From assembly GCF_030811715.1 (NCBI RefSeq), contig NZ_JAUSRH010000004.1, forward strand, positions 62,001 through 126,000: a DNA stretch of 64,000 nt. The letters are read 5' to 3'. Within the stretch, counting starts at the first letter, position 1, and every line of letters begins with the position of its first letter. This document shows positions 53,216 to 62,557 of this stretch, one piece after another. The notes beneath the pieces are model-generated. The model searched no databases and was not told the origin of the DNA. It saw only the letters and a list, made by a program, of their open reading frames with translations. The stretch is from Sinomonas atrocyanea (lineage in GTDB: Bacteria; Actinomycetota; Actinomycetes; Actinomycetales; Micrococcaceae). The translations under genes and the position numbers were made by a program.

Positions 53216-54541
53216 TTATTCCTGGGCGGTGATGATCTTGTTTGCTGTGTCCGGGACGAAGATGCAGCCCAGGAGGCCTAGTATCGCGCCGAATCCGCCC
53301 AGTGCCAGCGCCCATCGCAGATTGCCGCCGGCGAGCGAGAGGGCAAACAGCGGAAACAGTCCCGAACCGAGGCCGCGTGCGACGTAGTAGGTCGCACCGG
53401 ATCCGAATGCCCGGAAGCGGGTGGGGTAGAACTCGGAGATCCAGGTGCCGAGCACTCCGAAACCCGCATACCCGATTGCCGCACCCATGAGGGCGACTGT
53501 GGCTACCGTCGGGGAGCCGCCGCCGAACAGTGCAAAGGCGCCGAAACCGAGGACGCCGAGCACGCATGACCAGAGCGTTGCCATACGGCGGCCGATGCGA
53601 TCCGAGAGGATGCCGAAGACCAGATAGGACGCAATCCCCAGGAGAGTGCCGACCGTGAGGACGATCGTCGAGACGCTGAGGGACACGCCGAGGTTTTGGC
53701 GGAGGAAGGTCGGCGCGAAGGTGATGTAGGAGTAGCTGGCGGCGAAGACACCGGTGGTGCAGACGGTGAGGAAGACTGCGCCGAGCACGATGCGGCGGGG
53801 GCCTGCGCCGGTCTCCAGCGGGGGCTTTGCGGCGCGGGGAGTGTCTTCTTCCCCTCCCTCCCCTCTTTTCTTCGCGTCGCGGGCGGCGCGCCAGAGCTTC
53901 GACTCGGGGAGCCGGAATGCTGCGCCGGCCGCAATGAGCAGGCACATGGCGCCGATCACGAGGAATCCCCAGCGCCACCCGGAGTTCGAGCCGAGGGACG
54001 AAATCGTGATGAAGAGGATGAGCTGGGTCAGGAGCGTTCCTGCGATGAACATGCCCTGCAGAACCGATCCCATGAACCCACGTTTGGGCGACTTCCAGCT
54101 CTCCGAGAACATCGCGAAGATCACCCCGAAGGCGCCGCCCATGGCGAGGCCGGCGAGCACCCGGGTGATGACGAAGATGTCGAAGCTCGTCACCAGGGCG
54201 CCGGCGATGGCGAGGACCGAGTAGGTAGCCGTGAAGGCGACGTAGGTTGGGCGCCTGCCCCAGCGGTCGGCGATCCAGCCGAACAGGAAGCCGCCGGCGA
54301 TGGAGGCGAGGCTCTGGGCGGTGATGGTCGCGACGACGGCCGCATTGGTGACGCGGAAGGACGCCGCAAGATCGCCGAGCGGGTAGCTCAGGAGGTTGAG
54401 CTCCATGCTTTCGATGAGGGCGCCCACGATCGCGAACAGGAGCACGAACCTGCGCTCGGCTGGGGTGTAGGCGGTGGCTGCGGTGAGGGCCGCGGGTCTC
54501 TGCGCCATGGTGGCTGCCTGCGGACTGGTCTGTTTGGTCAT
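53216..54541 (-). CDS. MFS transporter of the aromatic-acid/AAHS-like group
   Basis: 441 residues, 12 spans. LFGWIADRWGRRPTYV near residue 90 and FGILSDRIGRRMATL are the paired MFS loop motifs. ALIESMELNLLSYPLGDLA on helix 1 resembles carriers of aromatic or sugar acids, and the central loop (GEGGEEDTPRAAK) is acidic and long. Last gene of the minus-strand operon 57225-53216 with the FAH-like hydrolase 58 bases upstream; it should import the operon's substrate, which is unknown. Divergent pucR at 57332 probably controls it. Confidence 0.86.
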   Translation of the reverse strand: MTKQTSPQAATMAQRPAALTAATAYTPAERRFVLLFAIVGALIESMELNLLSYPLGDLAASFRVTNAAVVATITAQSLASIAGGFLFGWIADRWGRRPTYVAFTATYSVLAIAGALVTSFDIFVITRVLAGLAMGGAFGVIFAMFSESWKSPKRGFMGSVLQGMFIAGTLLTQLILFITISSLGSNSGWRWGFLVIGAMCLLIAAGAAFRLPESKLWRAARDAKKRGEGGEEDTPRAAKPPLETGAGPRRIVLGAVFLTVCTTGVFAASYSYITFAPTFLRQNLGVSLSVSTIVLTVGTLLGIASYLVFGILSDRIGRRMATLWSCVLGVLGFGAFALFGGGSPTVATVALMGAAIGYAGFGVLGTWISEFYPTRFRAFGSGATYYVARGLGSGLFPLFALSLAGGNLRWALALGGFGAILGLLGCIFVPDTANKIITAQE

Positions 54542-54599
54542 TGGGGTCCCTGCTTCCTTGGAGGGATGCTGCCGGAATGGATGATGATGCGGGTCGGGT

Positions 54600-55436
54600 T
54601 CAGCTTGCGACCATCTCGTGCTGCATGGTCCCGATGCCCTCGATTGTCGTGGTGAGGACCTCCCCCGGGGACAGGTATAGCTGGGGCGAGCGGCCGAGGC
54701 CGACTCCCTCCGGGGTCCCGGTGAAGATGAGGTCTCCGGGCAGCAGCGTGACGATGCCCGAGATGTAGGAGACCAGTTCGGGGATGCTGAAGACCAGGTC
54801 GGAGGTGCGGGAGTCCTGCCTCACCTCGTCGTTGACGAGGGTCGAGACTCGCAGATCATTCGGGTCGTCGAACTCATCGAGCGTGACGAGCATGGGGCCG
54901 ATGGGGGCGAACCCGGGGAAGGACTTGCCCATGCTGAACTGTGCGGGCGAGCCGGTGTTCTGAACGGTGCGGTCCGAGAGGTCCTGGCCGGCGGTGAAGC
55001 CCGCAACGTAGGACCACGCGTCGGCTTCGGAGACGTTGCGCGCAGCTGCCCCGATGACGGCCACGAGCTCGACCTCCCAGTCGACGGTGTCGCCGGAGAG
55101 CTGGATCTGCCCGGTGGGGCCGGTGATCGAGCTCTGGAATTTGGTGAAGATCATTGGCTTGGGCGGCAGGGGGAGGTTGGACTCTTTGGCATGGCGGGCG
55201 TAGTTGAGCCCGATCGCGAAGACCTGGCGTGGGGCCGGGACGGGGGCACCGAGGTCCGCGGTGGCAAAGGGGTGTGCCTCGCCTGTTGCGGTGCGCGCCC
55301 ACTCGGCGAAGGCCTTCCAGTCATCGAACACTGATTCGGGTGCGGGACCGAAACGGCCGTCACTGGCGGCTTGGACGTCGATCGCGCCTTCATCGGTGAT
55401 GATGACGAGTCGGTTGCGGAGATTGGCGATGCGCAT
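54600..55436 (-). CDS. Fumarylacetoacetate hydrolase (FAH) family protein
   Basis: 278 residues. VFAIGLNYARHAKESN-type opening, PMIFTKFQSSITGPTG, DWEVELVAVIG (metal Glu), and FTAGQDLSDR... GKSFPGFAPIGP then IFTGTPEGVG complete the FAH metal-binding pattern. Such enzymes hydrolyse or decarboxylate beta-diketo and oxo acids in ring-cleavage pathways. It lies 30 bases after the EthD-like gene. The substrate is unknown, but the set FAH plus SDR-like plus transporter implies breakdown of a cyclic or diketo acid. Confidence 0.88.
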   Translation of the reverse strand: MRIANLRNRLVIITDEGAIDVQAASDGRFGPAPESVFDDWKAFAEWARTATGEAHPFATADLGAPVPAPRQVFAIGLNYARHAKESNLPLPPKPMIFTKFQSSITGPTGQIQLSGDTVDWEVELVAVIGAAARNVSEADAWSYVAGFTAGQDLSDRTVQNTGSPAQFSMGKSFPGFAPIGPMLVTLDEFDDPNDLRVSTLVNDEVRQDSRTSDLVFSIPELVSYISGIVTLLPGDLIFTGTPEGVGLGRSPQLYLSPGEVLTTTIEGIGTMQHEMVAS

Positions 55437-55466
55437 GGATCCTCCTGGTCTGGCTGGGAATTGGGG

Positions 55467-56204
55467 TCAGCGGGAGCGGAGCTCGAAGAGCAGGTCGAAG
55501 GTCCGCGGCGGCCCGGCTGCACGGGCTGCGCCCTGATCAGCGAGGGTGGCAGTCACGTGTGCCGCCAGCTCCTCGCTGTCGACCCCGGTCTGAAGCTCGA
55601 CCAGCACCAAGAGGGCTTCGGCCTGCTCCTGGGATGAGGACCGGCCCTCCTTCGTGTTGTCCTTGGCCGCGCTGATCTGGGCATCGGGTTCGTAGAGCGA
55701 GCCGCCGTGCATCTGATGGGCTGCGATGGCCGCGGGGAATATCTGGTCGCGCAGGGCGCTGCGGAGGGAGCTGATGTCGCTGGACGGTTCGAGCTCGATG
55801 GCAAGCACCCGTCCTGACGATCCCTCCCCGGCCACGACAGTCGTCGCGCAGACGGCGCGGCGGAACTGTCGGAACAGCGGTACGACGCGGCGAGTGAGGT
55901 CGGTGGGGTTGTCGAGCCGGCGGAGGTACTCCGGTGAGGCGAGCACCGTGGGGTCTTCTGTCTCGTAGACCGTGAGGTAGTCGACGTTTCCGGGGTAGGG
56001 CTGATCGACCGCGACGAACCGCCGGGCACGGAGGAAGCCCGGGGTCGACACCCTCTCGGGGAGGTGCTGGAAGTTGTACCAGTCCTCGTAGATCGGGACG
56101 TCTTCGGAGGCGACAGTGATCCAATTGACCATCGCGCCCTGGCCGAGGACCGACTCGAAGCGGGGGGAAGCAGCTGTCTGCGGCACAGAGGTGGCCGAGC
56201 TCAT
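55467..56204 (-). CDS. EthD/dabb-like hypothetical protein
   Basis: 245 residues forming, by pattern, two ferredoxin-like repeats. The first holds NWITVASEDVPIYEDWYNFQ and HLPERVSTPGFLRARRF, in the manner of EthD/DUF4286 proteins; the second repeat starts near VLAIELEPSSDI. Relatives occur in degradative operons as isomerases or accessory proteins without a fixed reaction. ATG 56204 begins one base before the stop of the upstream dehydrogenase gene, so the two are tightly coupled. Confidence 0.65.
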   Translation of the reverse strand: MSSATSVPQTAASPRFESVLGQGAMVNWITVASEDVPIYEDWYNFQHLPERVSTPGFLRARRFVAVDQPYPGNVDYLTVYETEDPTVLASPEYLRRLDNPTDLTRRVVPLFRQFRRAVCATTVVAGEGSSGRVLAIELEPSSDISSLRSALRDQIFPAAIAAHQMHGGSLYEPDAQISAAKDNTKEGRSSSQEQAEALLVLVELQTGVDSEELAAHVTATLADQGAARAAGPPRTFDLLFELRSR

Positions 56205-56205
56205 C

Positions 56206-57225
56206 TCAGAACGCGCCGTTGCGGATCTGGAACTTGGTCGGCTTGCCGATGCTCGGGCCGGACTGGGCGACCCACTCTGCGACGACGTCGATCATCTCGT
56301 GCAGCGTCGTCGTGGGGAACCCGAACTCGCCCTGCAGCACCGAGCCGTCCAGGACATAGGCCGTCCCGCTCTCGGTGCCCTCGAAGACCGGGGCCTTTCC
56401 GAGCCGCTCTCCGAACCGCTCCGCGAGCCATCGGATCGAGACGATCTCGGGGCCGGTGATGTTGAGCTTGCGCGGCGGGGTGTCGGCAAGGCCGAGGGAC
56501 CGGATCGCGTACGCTGCGACGTCCCGCTGCCAGATGACGCTCGCGTGCCCCATCTCCAGCGGGATCGGCTGCCCGTCCTGGACCGCCTGCGCGATCTCCC
56601 GGAGAACCCCGTAGCGGGTCTCGATCGAGTAGCCGAGCCTGAAGAGCAGCAGGGGCGTGCCGTTCTTGCGGGAAAAGTGCTCGAAGACGCGCTCACGGCC
56701 GAGGCAGGATGCCGCGTACTCCCCGATCGGCCCGGACGGGTCCTCTTCGCGTGAGCCGCCCGTGGCAACGTCGGCGAGCGGGTAGGTGACCAGGGTCGAG
56801 AAAGCGACGATCCGCGAGTCGCGGAAGCGCTGTGCGACCCGTCCCGGGAGGTAGGAGTTCATCATCCAGGTCAGGTGCTCGTTGCCCACGGTGTCGAACT
56901 TCTTGCCGGCCATGAAGATCACATTCGCCGCATCGGGGAGGGCATCGAGCTGAGCATCGTCGGTGAGGTCAGCCGGGACAGTGGTGACCCCGTACTTCTC
57001 GAGCGAGTCCCGGGCAGCCTGGTCGGAGAAGCGCGCGATGCCGTAGACCTTCTTGTCGAGCCCTCCCTCGTCGATCGCCCGCTGGGCCATGATCGCGACG
57101 GACGGTCCGACCTTGCCCCCGACACCGAGTACCGCGATGTCGCCGTCAAGCCGTGCGATGTCCTCGATGAGGCCCGGGGTGGGGGTGGTCAGATCCGCTT
57201 CGATCTTCTCGATGGTGGTCTTCAT
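56206..57225 (-). CDS. NAD-dependent epimerase/dehydratase-family protein
   Basis: 339 residues, extended-SDR fold. VLGVGGKVGPSVAIMA is the glycine-rich NAD loop, VIFMAGKKFDTVG follows the second beta-strand, and YPLADVATGGSREED/IGEYAASCLGRE covers the active site, where YAASCLG stands in place of YxxxK, so the catalytic Lys is missing. It may be a reductase of altered chemistry or a binding protein. First gene of the four-gene operon; ATG 57225 with GGAGC upstream. Confidence 0.75.
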   Translation of the reverse strand: MKTTIEKIEADLTTPTPGLIEDIARLDGDIAVLGVGGKVGPSVAIMAQRAIDEGGLDKKVYGIARFSDQAARDSLEKYGVTTVPADLTDDAQLDALPDAANVIFMAGKKFDTVGNEHLTWMMNSYLPGRVAQRFRDSRIVAFSTLVTYPLADVATGGSREEDPSGPIGEYAASCLGRERVFEHFSRKNGTPLLLFRLGYSIETRYGVLREIAQAVQDGQPIPLEMGHASVIWQRDVAAYAIRSLGLADTPPRKLNITGPEIVSIRWLAERFGERLGKAPVFEGTESGTAYVLDGSVLQGEFGFPTTTLHEMIDVVAEWVAQSGPSIGKPTKFQIRNGAF

Positions 57226-57305
57226 CGTCCGGCTCCTTCGCCTTGGTGTTGCTGGGATGTTCCTCCAGCATGCGCTGTGAAATCCATCAGGAATAGCCGC
57301 ATTTT

Positions 57306-57317
57306 CCCAACGTTGGG
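57306..57317. promoter_or_regulatory. Palindrome CCCAACGTTGGG between the operon and pucR
   Basis: Perfect 12-bp dyad, 15 bases before the pucR ATG and 81 before the divergent operon. A single site could repress pucR and control the operon. Confidence 0.65.
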
Positions 57318-57331
57318 TCTATTCTCATGTG

Positions 57332-58567
57332 ATGGTTTCACAATCGCGGCTTCCGTACGCGCCTGATGTCGATGCACTGACCGATCGTGCCGTCGCGCTG
57401 ATGTGGGCCGTCTATCCGGGCTACTCGCCTGACCGGCTCGAGAAGAGCGAACTCGTTCCGTCGGTCCGGAGCAACATCGAACTCGCCATCGAGGTCGTCC
57501 GACGCGACCAGCCCCCGAGCTATCGTGAACTGGCCCACGCGCGCTCCCTCGGCGTGCGCCGGGCCAGCCAGTCCGTCCCGCTCGAGTCCGTCATCCAGGC
57601 CTACCGCTCCACGGAGCGGGTGATCATTCTGGACCTGTTCTCCGACGCGCGGTCGTGGCCCGCCGATCAGGCGAACCACTATGCGGATCTGGTCATCACG
57701 ATCTTCGACCTGCTCACTGACGAGATGATCAACTCCTACCGTGAAACCTCCACCGCGATCGATGCCGCGAGGCAAAGGGTGGAAAACGAGCTGGTCGGAT
57801 CGGTGGCCTCGGGACTGCCGGTCGAACGCGATCAGATTGCCGGCTGGGCCCGGATCCTGGGCATCAGCCCCTCTTGGCCGTGGTTCGCTGTCGCCCTGCT
57901 GGCGGAGACGGCAGACGAGCCCGCCCAGCTCGACCTGCAACGGTTGCGGCGACGTCTGGCCGCGAAACTCAAGCCCCTCGCTTCGGCGCTGCTCTTCGGC
58001 GACGTCGGGACGATGACTGTGGGCCTGATCTCCCCCCACGGAGGCGCAGACAGGGCAGTCGAGGCACTCTCGGCAGCCATTGCCTCCTTCGATGGGGACT
58101 CGCGAGTCGTCTGCGGTGTCGGGGAGGAAGTGGCTGGGCTGGACCGCGCGGGAGAGTCCTGCCGCCAGGCTGCCGACTCGGCTCGGGCCGCTGTCGTCCG
58201 AGGAGACGGGGCGTCCGTCGTCGAGTACCGGAACGCGCTGCTGGAGGTCATCATCAGCGGCAGACCTGCGGCCGCGGATGCGCTCGTCGCCTCACGCATC
58301 GCGCCGCTGTTCCCCTATCCGCATCTTCTGGAGACGCTCGAAACACTGCTCTACGAGGATCTGTCGCAGTCACGGACAGCGCGTCGAATGTTCGTGCATG
58401 TCAACACCGTCGGCCACCGAGTCAGGAAGATCGCGGAGCTGACAGGCCACGACCCTACCCGCACTCCGGACATCATAGAGATGGCCCTTGCCCTTCGCTG
58501 GGCACAGCTGACGGGAGCAGTTCGAGCTCACCGCGGGCCATCGCCATCCGCGCAGCCGCCGAAGTAG
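57332..58567 (+). CDS. PucR-family transcriptional regulator
   Basis: 411 residues. N-terminal helical sensor ~1-150 with AIQAYRSTER-like helices, a GGDEF-like central region (~180-290), and the C-terminal PucR HTH: LLYEDLSQSRTARRMFVHVN and TVGHRVRKIAELTGHDP. PucR-type proteins activate purine, proline or aromatic catabolic operons on ligand binding. ATG 57332 is chosen; a GTG at 57329 is in frame. Divergent from the FAH operon across a palindrome. Confidence 0.88.
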   Translation: MVSQSRLPYAPDVDALTDRAVALMWAVYPGYSPDRLEKSELVPSVRSNIELAIEVVRRDQPPSYRELAHARSLGVRRASQSVPLESVIQAYRSTERVIILDLFSDARSWPADQANHYADLVITIFDLLTDEMINSYRETSTAIDAARQRVENELVGSVASGLPVERDQIAGWARILGISPSWPWFAVALLAETADEPAQLDLQRLRRRLAAKLKPLASALLFGDVGTMTVGLISPHGGADRAVEALSAAIASFDGDSRVVCGVGEEVAGLDRAGESCRQAADSARAAVVRGDGASVVEYRNALLEVIISGRPAAADALVASRIAPLFPYPHLLETLETLLYEDLSQSRTARRMFVHVNTVGHRVRKIAELTGHDPTRTPDIIEMALALRWAQLTGAVRAHRGPSPSAQPPK

Positions 58568-58579
58568 ACGGAAGACAGA

Positions 58580-58628
58580 TCCCTGCCGCGCCGTGGACTT
58601 CCCGAAAGCGGCCCGCACCGGGCAGGGA
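58580..58628. terminator. Inverted repeat between convergent pucR and lysR
   Basis: TCCCTGCC (58580-58587) and GGCAGGGA (58621-58628) with a 33-base loop, between convergent genes. Confidence 0.35.
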
Positions 58629-58642
58629 ATACCTCGGTCCGG

Positions 58643-59530
58643 TTACGCCGCCCTGAGGTACCCGTGCTCGCGGACCAGCTCGAGGATGGCCGATTCCGCG
58701 GCGCGGGTCCTGGCGAGCCGCTGGTGCTCCGTGGGGACAGCGATCCAGTAGGTGCGCTCTATCCTCGTCCCCTCGATGATCCGCACCAGCCTGTCGTCCT
58801 GTGCGGCGACGAAGTCGGGGAGGGCGGCGACCCCGAGACCGGCCACGGCGGCCATCCACTGCCCGGTCACATTGTTGGTCTGGATCGCCGGGCGCACCCC
58901 GGGAAGTGCGGTGTCGAGGAACCGCAGGGCGGGGATGTCCAGGAGCGAGTCGACGTAGCCGATCACCGGATGCGCGCCCAGATCGGCGAGGCTGGCGGGT
59001 TGTCCGGCGCGGGAGAGGTAGTCGGGGCTCGCGTAGAAGCTCAGCCCGTATCTCGCCAGCACCCTCGATTGCACGCCTCTGGTCGTCGGCTCCTCGAGCG
59101 CGATCCCGATGTCGAACTCGCGGGTGGCCAGCAGATTCAGGCGCGTCGCCGTGACGACCTCGACCGTGAGGTCCGGGTAGGCGGATCGTAGTCCGCCCAG
59201 CCCGGGGGAGAGCACAAACGCGCCGAACCCGTCCGGGGCGGCGATCCGCAGCGTGCCCGACAACCGCCCGCGGGCCGAGCCAAGCTCCTCAGAGGCGGCC
59301 AGGAGCGACGATTCGATCGCCTCTGCGTGGACGACCAGCCGCTGCCCGGCCTCAGTGAGCTCCCAGCCGCTGGGCGTGCGGTCGAACAGGCGCGTCCCCG
59401 CGGCCCGTTCCAGCTGAGTCACCCTCCGGCCCACGGTCGTGTGCTCGACGCCCAGCCCCCTGGCGGCAGCGACCAGCCTCCCCGTACGGGCGACCTCCAG
59501 GAAGAATCGAAGGTCATCTGATTGGATCAC
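58643..59530 (-). CDS. LysR-family transcriptional regulator
   Basis: 295 residues. HTH: DDLRFFLEVARTGRLVAAAR then VEHTTVGRRVTQLERAAGTR, the subgroup with TTVGRR in the recognition helix (often aldehyde/alcohol regulators). Effector domain to the end. ATG 59530. Divergent from the iron-alcohol dehydrogenase/semialdehyde dehydrogenase pair with a TGTGCAT-CC-ATGCACA dyad at 59552, which it likely binds. Confidence 0.9.
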   Translation of the reverse strand: MIQSDDLRFFLEVARTGRLVAAARGLGVEHTTVGRRVTQLERAAGTRLFDRTPSGWELTEAGQRLVVHAEAIESSLLAASEELGSARGRLSGTLRIAAPDGFGAFVLSPGLGGLRSAYPDLTVEVVTATRLNLLATREFDIGIALEEPTTRGVQSRVLARYGLSFYASPDYLSRAGQPASLADLGAHPVIGYVDSLLDIPALRFLDTALPGVRPAIQTNNVTGQWMAAVAGLGVAALPDFVAAQDDRLVRIIEGTRIERTYWIAVPTEHQRLARTRAAESAILELVREHGYLRAA

Positions 59531-59551
59531 GCCCTCAGTCTACGAACCGGT

Positions 59552-59567
59552 GTGCATCCATGCACAG
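59552..59567. promoter_or_regulatory. Dyad TGTGCAT-CC-ATGCACA
   Basis: Perfect 7-bp arms with 2-base spacer, in the divergent region of lysR (58643) and the iron alcohol dehydrogenase; nearby TGTGCC half-sites recur at 59579. Confidence 0.6.
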
Positions 59568-59675
59568 CGATGCGCCAATGTGTGCCTTGCCCAGCATCTC
59601 GTCTGCACAGAGACTGGAAGTCGCTCCCGGCGCCGTGAATTCCCCGCCGGGCCTCACCCCTCACCGGAGGATCCC

Positions 59676-60836
59676 ATGACTTTCCACATTGCTCTGCCGC
59701 GCACCATGAAGATCGGCGCCGGCGCCGTCCGAGAACTCGGCGATGTCATCGCCGAAATCGGCGCGCGCCGCCCACTCATCGTCACCGATCCGTTCATGCA
59801 GAAGTCCGGGACCGCCGACATCGCCCTCCAGGCCCTGCATGAGAACGGCTTCGAGGCCGCGGTCTTCGCCGAGACCGTCCCCGACCCTACGACGGACTCA
59901 CTCGCTGCCGGACTCGCGGCGGTCAGGCAGCACGACGCCGACGTCCTGGTGGGCCTCGGCGGCGGCAGCTCGATCGATACCGCCAAGGCGCTGGGCTTCC
60001 TCTCCAAGCGGGGCGGGCCCATGCGCCAGTACAAGGCGCCAAGGCGGAACACCGGTCCCTCGCTCCCTGTCGTCGCGGTCCCCACGACGGCGGGCAGCGG
60101 GTCCGAGGCGACCCAGTTCTCCATCATCAGCGACTCCGAGACGAACGAGAAGATGCTCTGCGCCGGCCCTGCATTCCTGCCTGTCGCCGCCGTCGTGGAC
60201 TACGAACTCACCCTCTCGATGCCGGCCCGGCTCAGCGCCGACACCGGCATCGACGCGCTCACCCACGCCATCGAGGCCTACGTGAGCCGCAAAGCCAACC
60301 CCTTCTCCGACGGCTTCGCCCTGGCCGCGATCTCCGCTATCGGCGGCAACCTCCGCGAGGTCTACAAGAACGGATCGAACAGGGATGCCCGGGAGGCCAT
60401 GATGCTGGCCGCCACCCAGGCCGGCATCGCGTTCTCCAATTCGAGCGTCGCCCTCGTCCACGGGATGAGCCGCCCTCTTGGCGCCCACTTCCACATCGCC
60501 CATGGGCTCGCCAATGCCATGCTCTTCCCCACCGTCACCGAGTTCTCAATCGCCGGTGCGGAAACCCGATACGCCGACTGCGCCCGCGCCCTCGGAGCCG
60601 CCGGCCCCCAAGACGACGACGAGGCGGCCGCCAAGGCGCTCGTCGCCGAACTCCACGCCCTCAACTCGGACCTGGGCGTCCCCACACCCCAGTCCCACGG
60701 AATCAGCGCGGGCGACTGGCACCGACTGCTCCCCCTCATGGCCCAGCAGGCCCTCGCCTCGGGCTCCCCGGACAACAACCCCGTCGTGCCGGACGCGGCT
60801 GAGATCGAGAAGCTCTACGCCAAGATCTACGCCTGA
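59676..60836 (+). CDS. Iron-containing alcohol dehydrogenase
   Basis: 386 residues of group III ADH. VGLGGGSSIDTAKALG is the NAD(P) site near residue 95, VPTTAGSGSEATQF follows, and the iron ligands are in DALTHAIEAYVS, MSRPLGAHFHIAHGLANA (His residues). Such enzymes oxidise 3-hydroxy acids, lactaldehyde or 1,3-propanediol. Followed after 36 bases by a CoA-acylating semialdehyde dehydrogenase, so a 3-hydroxy acid to semialdehyde step is likely. CGGAGG before ATG 59676. Confidence 0.9.
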   Translation: MTFHIALPRTMKIGAGAVRELGDVIAEIGARRPLIVTDPFMQKSGTADIALQALHENGFEAAVFAETVPDPTTDSLAAGLAAVRQHDADVLVGLGGGSSIDTAKALGFLSKRGGPMRQYKAPRRNTGPSLPVVAVPTTAGSGSEATQFSIISDSETNEKMLCAGPAFLPVAAVVDYELTLSMPARLSADTGIDALTHAIEAYVSRKANPFSDGFALAAISAIGGNLREVYKNGSNRDAREAMMLAATQAGIAFSNSSVALVHGMSRPLGAHFHIAHGLANAMLFPTVTEFSIAGAETRYADCARALGAAGPQDDDEAAAKALVAELHALNSDLGVPTPQSHGISAGDWHRLLPLMAQQALASGSPDNNPVVPDAAEIEKLYAKIYA

Positions 60837-60872
60837 CCCGCCCCCCAAAGATCCACCCAAACAGGAGCAAAA

Positions 60873-62372
60873 ATGACCATCACGACGATTCCGCATTTCC
60901 TCAACGGCGAAGAGACGACCGGCCTCGGCGAGCGGACCCAGCCAGTGTTCAACCCGGCGACCGGCGAACAGACCGGTGCCCTGTGCCTGGCAGACCGTCA
61001 GGACCTGGAGGCCGCGGTCGCCGCCGCAAAGAAGGCCTCCGAATCCTGGGGCGACATCTCCCTGGCCAAGCGCACCGCCGTCCTGTTCCGGTTCCGCGAG
61101 CTCGTCGCGGCCCACACCGATGAGCTGGCCGCGATCATCACATCCGAGCATGGCAAGGTCCTCTCCGACGCCAAAGGCGAGATCGGCCGCGGCCTGGAGG
61201 TGATCGAGTTCGCCTGCGGCATCCCGCAGCTGCTCAAGGGCGACTACTCCGACCAGGCCTCCACCGGCATCGACGTCTTCTCCTACCGCCAGCCCGTCGG
61301 CGTTGTCGCCGGCATCACCCCGTTCAACTTCCCCGTCATGGTCCCGCTGTGGATGGCACCGATGGCGATCGCGACCGGCAACGCCTTCATTCTCAAGCCC
61401 TCGGGCCGCGTCCCGTCTGCGGCCATGCTCCTCGCCGACCTGTGGAAGCAGGCCGGGCTGCCGGACGGCGTGTTCCAGGTCCTCCACGGCGACCGGGAGA
61501 CCATCTCGGGCCTACTCACCCACCCGGACGTCGACGCAATCTCCTTCGTCGGCTCCACCCCGGTGGCCAAGCACATCGTCGAGACCGCCACCGCCCACGG
61601 CAAGCGCGTCCAGGCCCTGGGCGGGGCGAAGAACCACGCCATCGTCCTCCCGGACGCGGACATGGACAACGCCGCCGACCACCTCGCCGCCGCCGCATTC
61701 GGCTCCGCCGGCCAGCGCTGCATGGCGATCTCCGTCGCGGTCGCCGTCAGCGACGCGGCCGACCTGCTGGTGAAGAAGGTCGAGGAGCGCGCCCTCGCGG
61801 TCAAGGTCAAGAACGGCACCGAGCCCGACGCCGACATGGGCCCGGTCATCAGCCCCGAGTCCAAGGCATTCATCATCAAGACCATCGCCGAGGCCGAGCA
61901 CGCCGGAGCCGCAATGGTCGTAGACGGGCGCGACCTCGTCGTCGCCGGCCACGAAGACGGATTCTGGGTCGGCCCGACCGTCATCGACCACGTCCAGACC
62001 GAGATGAGCGCCTACACCGAGGAGATCTTCGGCCCCGTCCTCGTCGTCGTCCGCGTCGAAGACCTCGAGGAAGGCATCCGGCTCATCAACGCCAATCCCT
62101 ACGGCAACGGCACCGCGATCTTCACCACCAATGGCGCCGCCGCCCGCAAGTTCCAGCGTCAGGTCCAAGTCGGCATGGTCGGGGTCAACGTCCCGATCCC
62201 TGTCCCGGTCGCCTACCACTCCTTCGGCGGCTGGAAGAACTCCCTCTTCGGAGACAAGCACATCTACGGCCCCGAAGGCGTGTCCTTCTACACCCGCGGC
62301 AAGGTCATCACCCAGCGCTGGCCCGAGCCAACCCACGCCTCAGGCGCCTCCTACAACTTCCCCTCCAACTAG
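60873..62372 (+). CDS. mmsA: Methylmalonate-semialdehyde dehydrogenase (CoA-acylating) family
   Basis: 499 residues. VVAGITPFNFPVMVPLWM, LGGAKNHAIVLPDAD and the catalytic Cys near residue 284 in GSAGQRCMAIS follow the MmsA/IolA pattern; ISPESKAFI and IHPFTGTV-like C-terminus VPVAYHSFGGWKNSLFGD agree. It turns malonate or methylmalonate semialdehyde plus CoA into acetyl- or propionyl-CoA plus CO2. Upstream iron ADH could make the semialdehyde, e.g. from 3-hydroxypropionate. Divergent LysR at 58643 likely controls both genes. Confidence 0.92.
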   Translation: MTITTIPHFLNGEETTGLGERTQPVFNPATGEQTGALCLADRQDLEAAVAAAKKASESWGDISLAKRTAVLFRFRELVAAHTDELAAIITSEHGKVLSDAKGEIGRGLEVIEFACGIPQLLKGDYSDQASTGIDVFSYRQPVGVVAGITPFNFPVMVPLWMAPMAIATGNAFILKPSGRVPSAAMLLADLWKQAGLPDGVFQVLHGDRETISGLLTHPDVDAISFVGSTPVAKHIVETATAHGKRVQALGGAKNHAIVLPDADMDNAADHLAAAAFGSAGQRCMAISVAVAVSDAADLLVKKVEERALAVKVKNGTEPDADMGPVISPESKAFIIKTIAEAEHAGAAMVVDGRDLVVAGHEDGFWVGPTVIDHVQTEMSAYTEEIFGPVLVVVRVEDLEEGIRLINANPYGNGTAIFTTNGAAARKFQRQVQVGMVGVNVPIPVPVAYHSFGGWKNSLFGDKHIYGPEGVSFYTRGKVITQRWPEPTHASGASYNFPSN

Positions 62373-62557
62373 AAAACGCCCCCGAGCCGACTTCACACAG
62401 GGGGGCATACGAGCTGAGGAAGCAAAGCCCATCTGGCGCGGCGGCCCGTCATCTGTGGAGCCGCCGCGCTTCCTCCGCAGATCTGCAGCCAGTTCCCCGA
62501 TCGCCCCAGCCAGCCGTGTTCGCCCATAACCCATCCGGCCCGGGCACACCCACCGGT

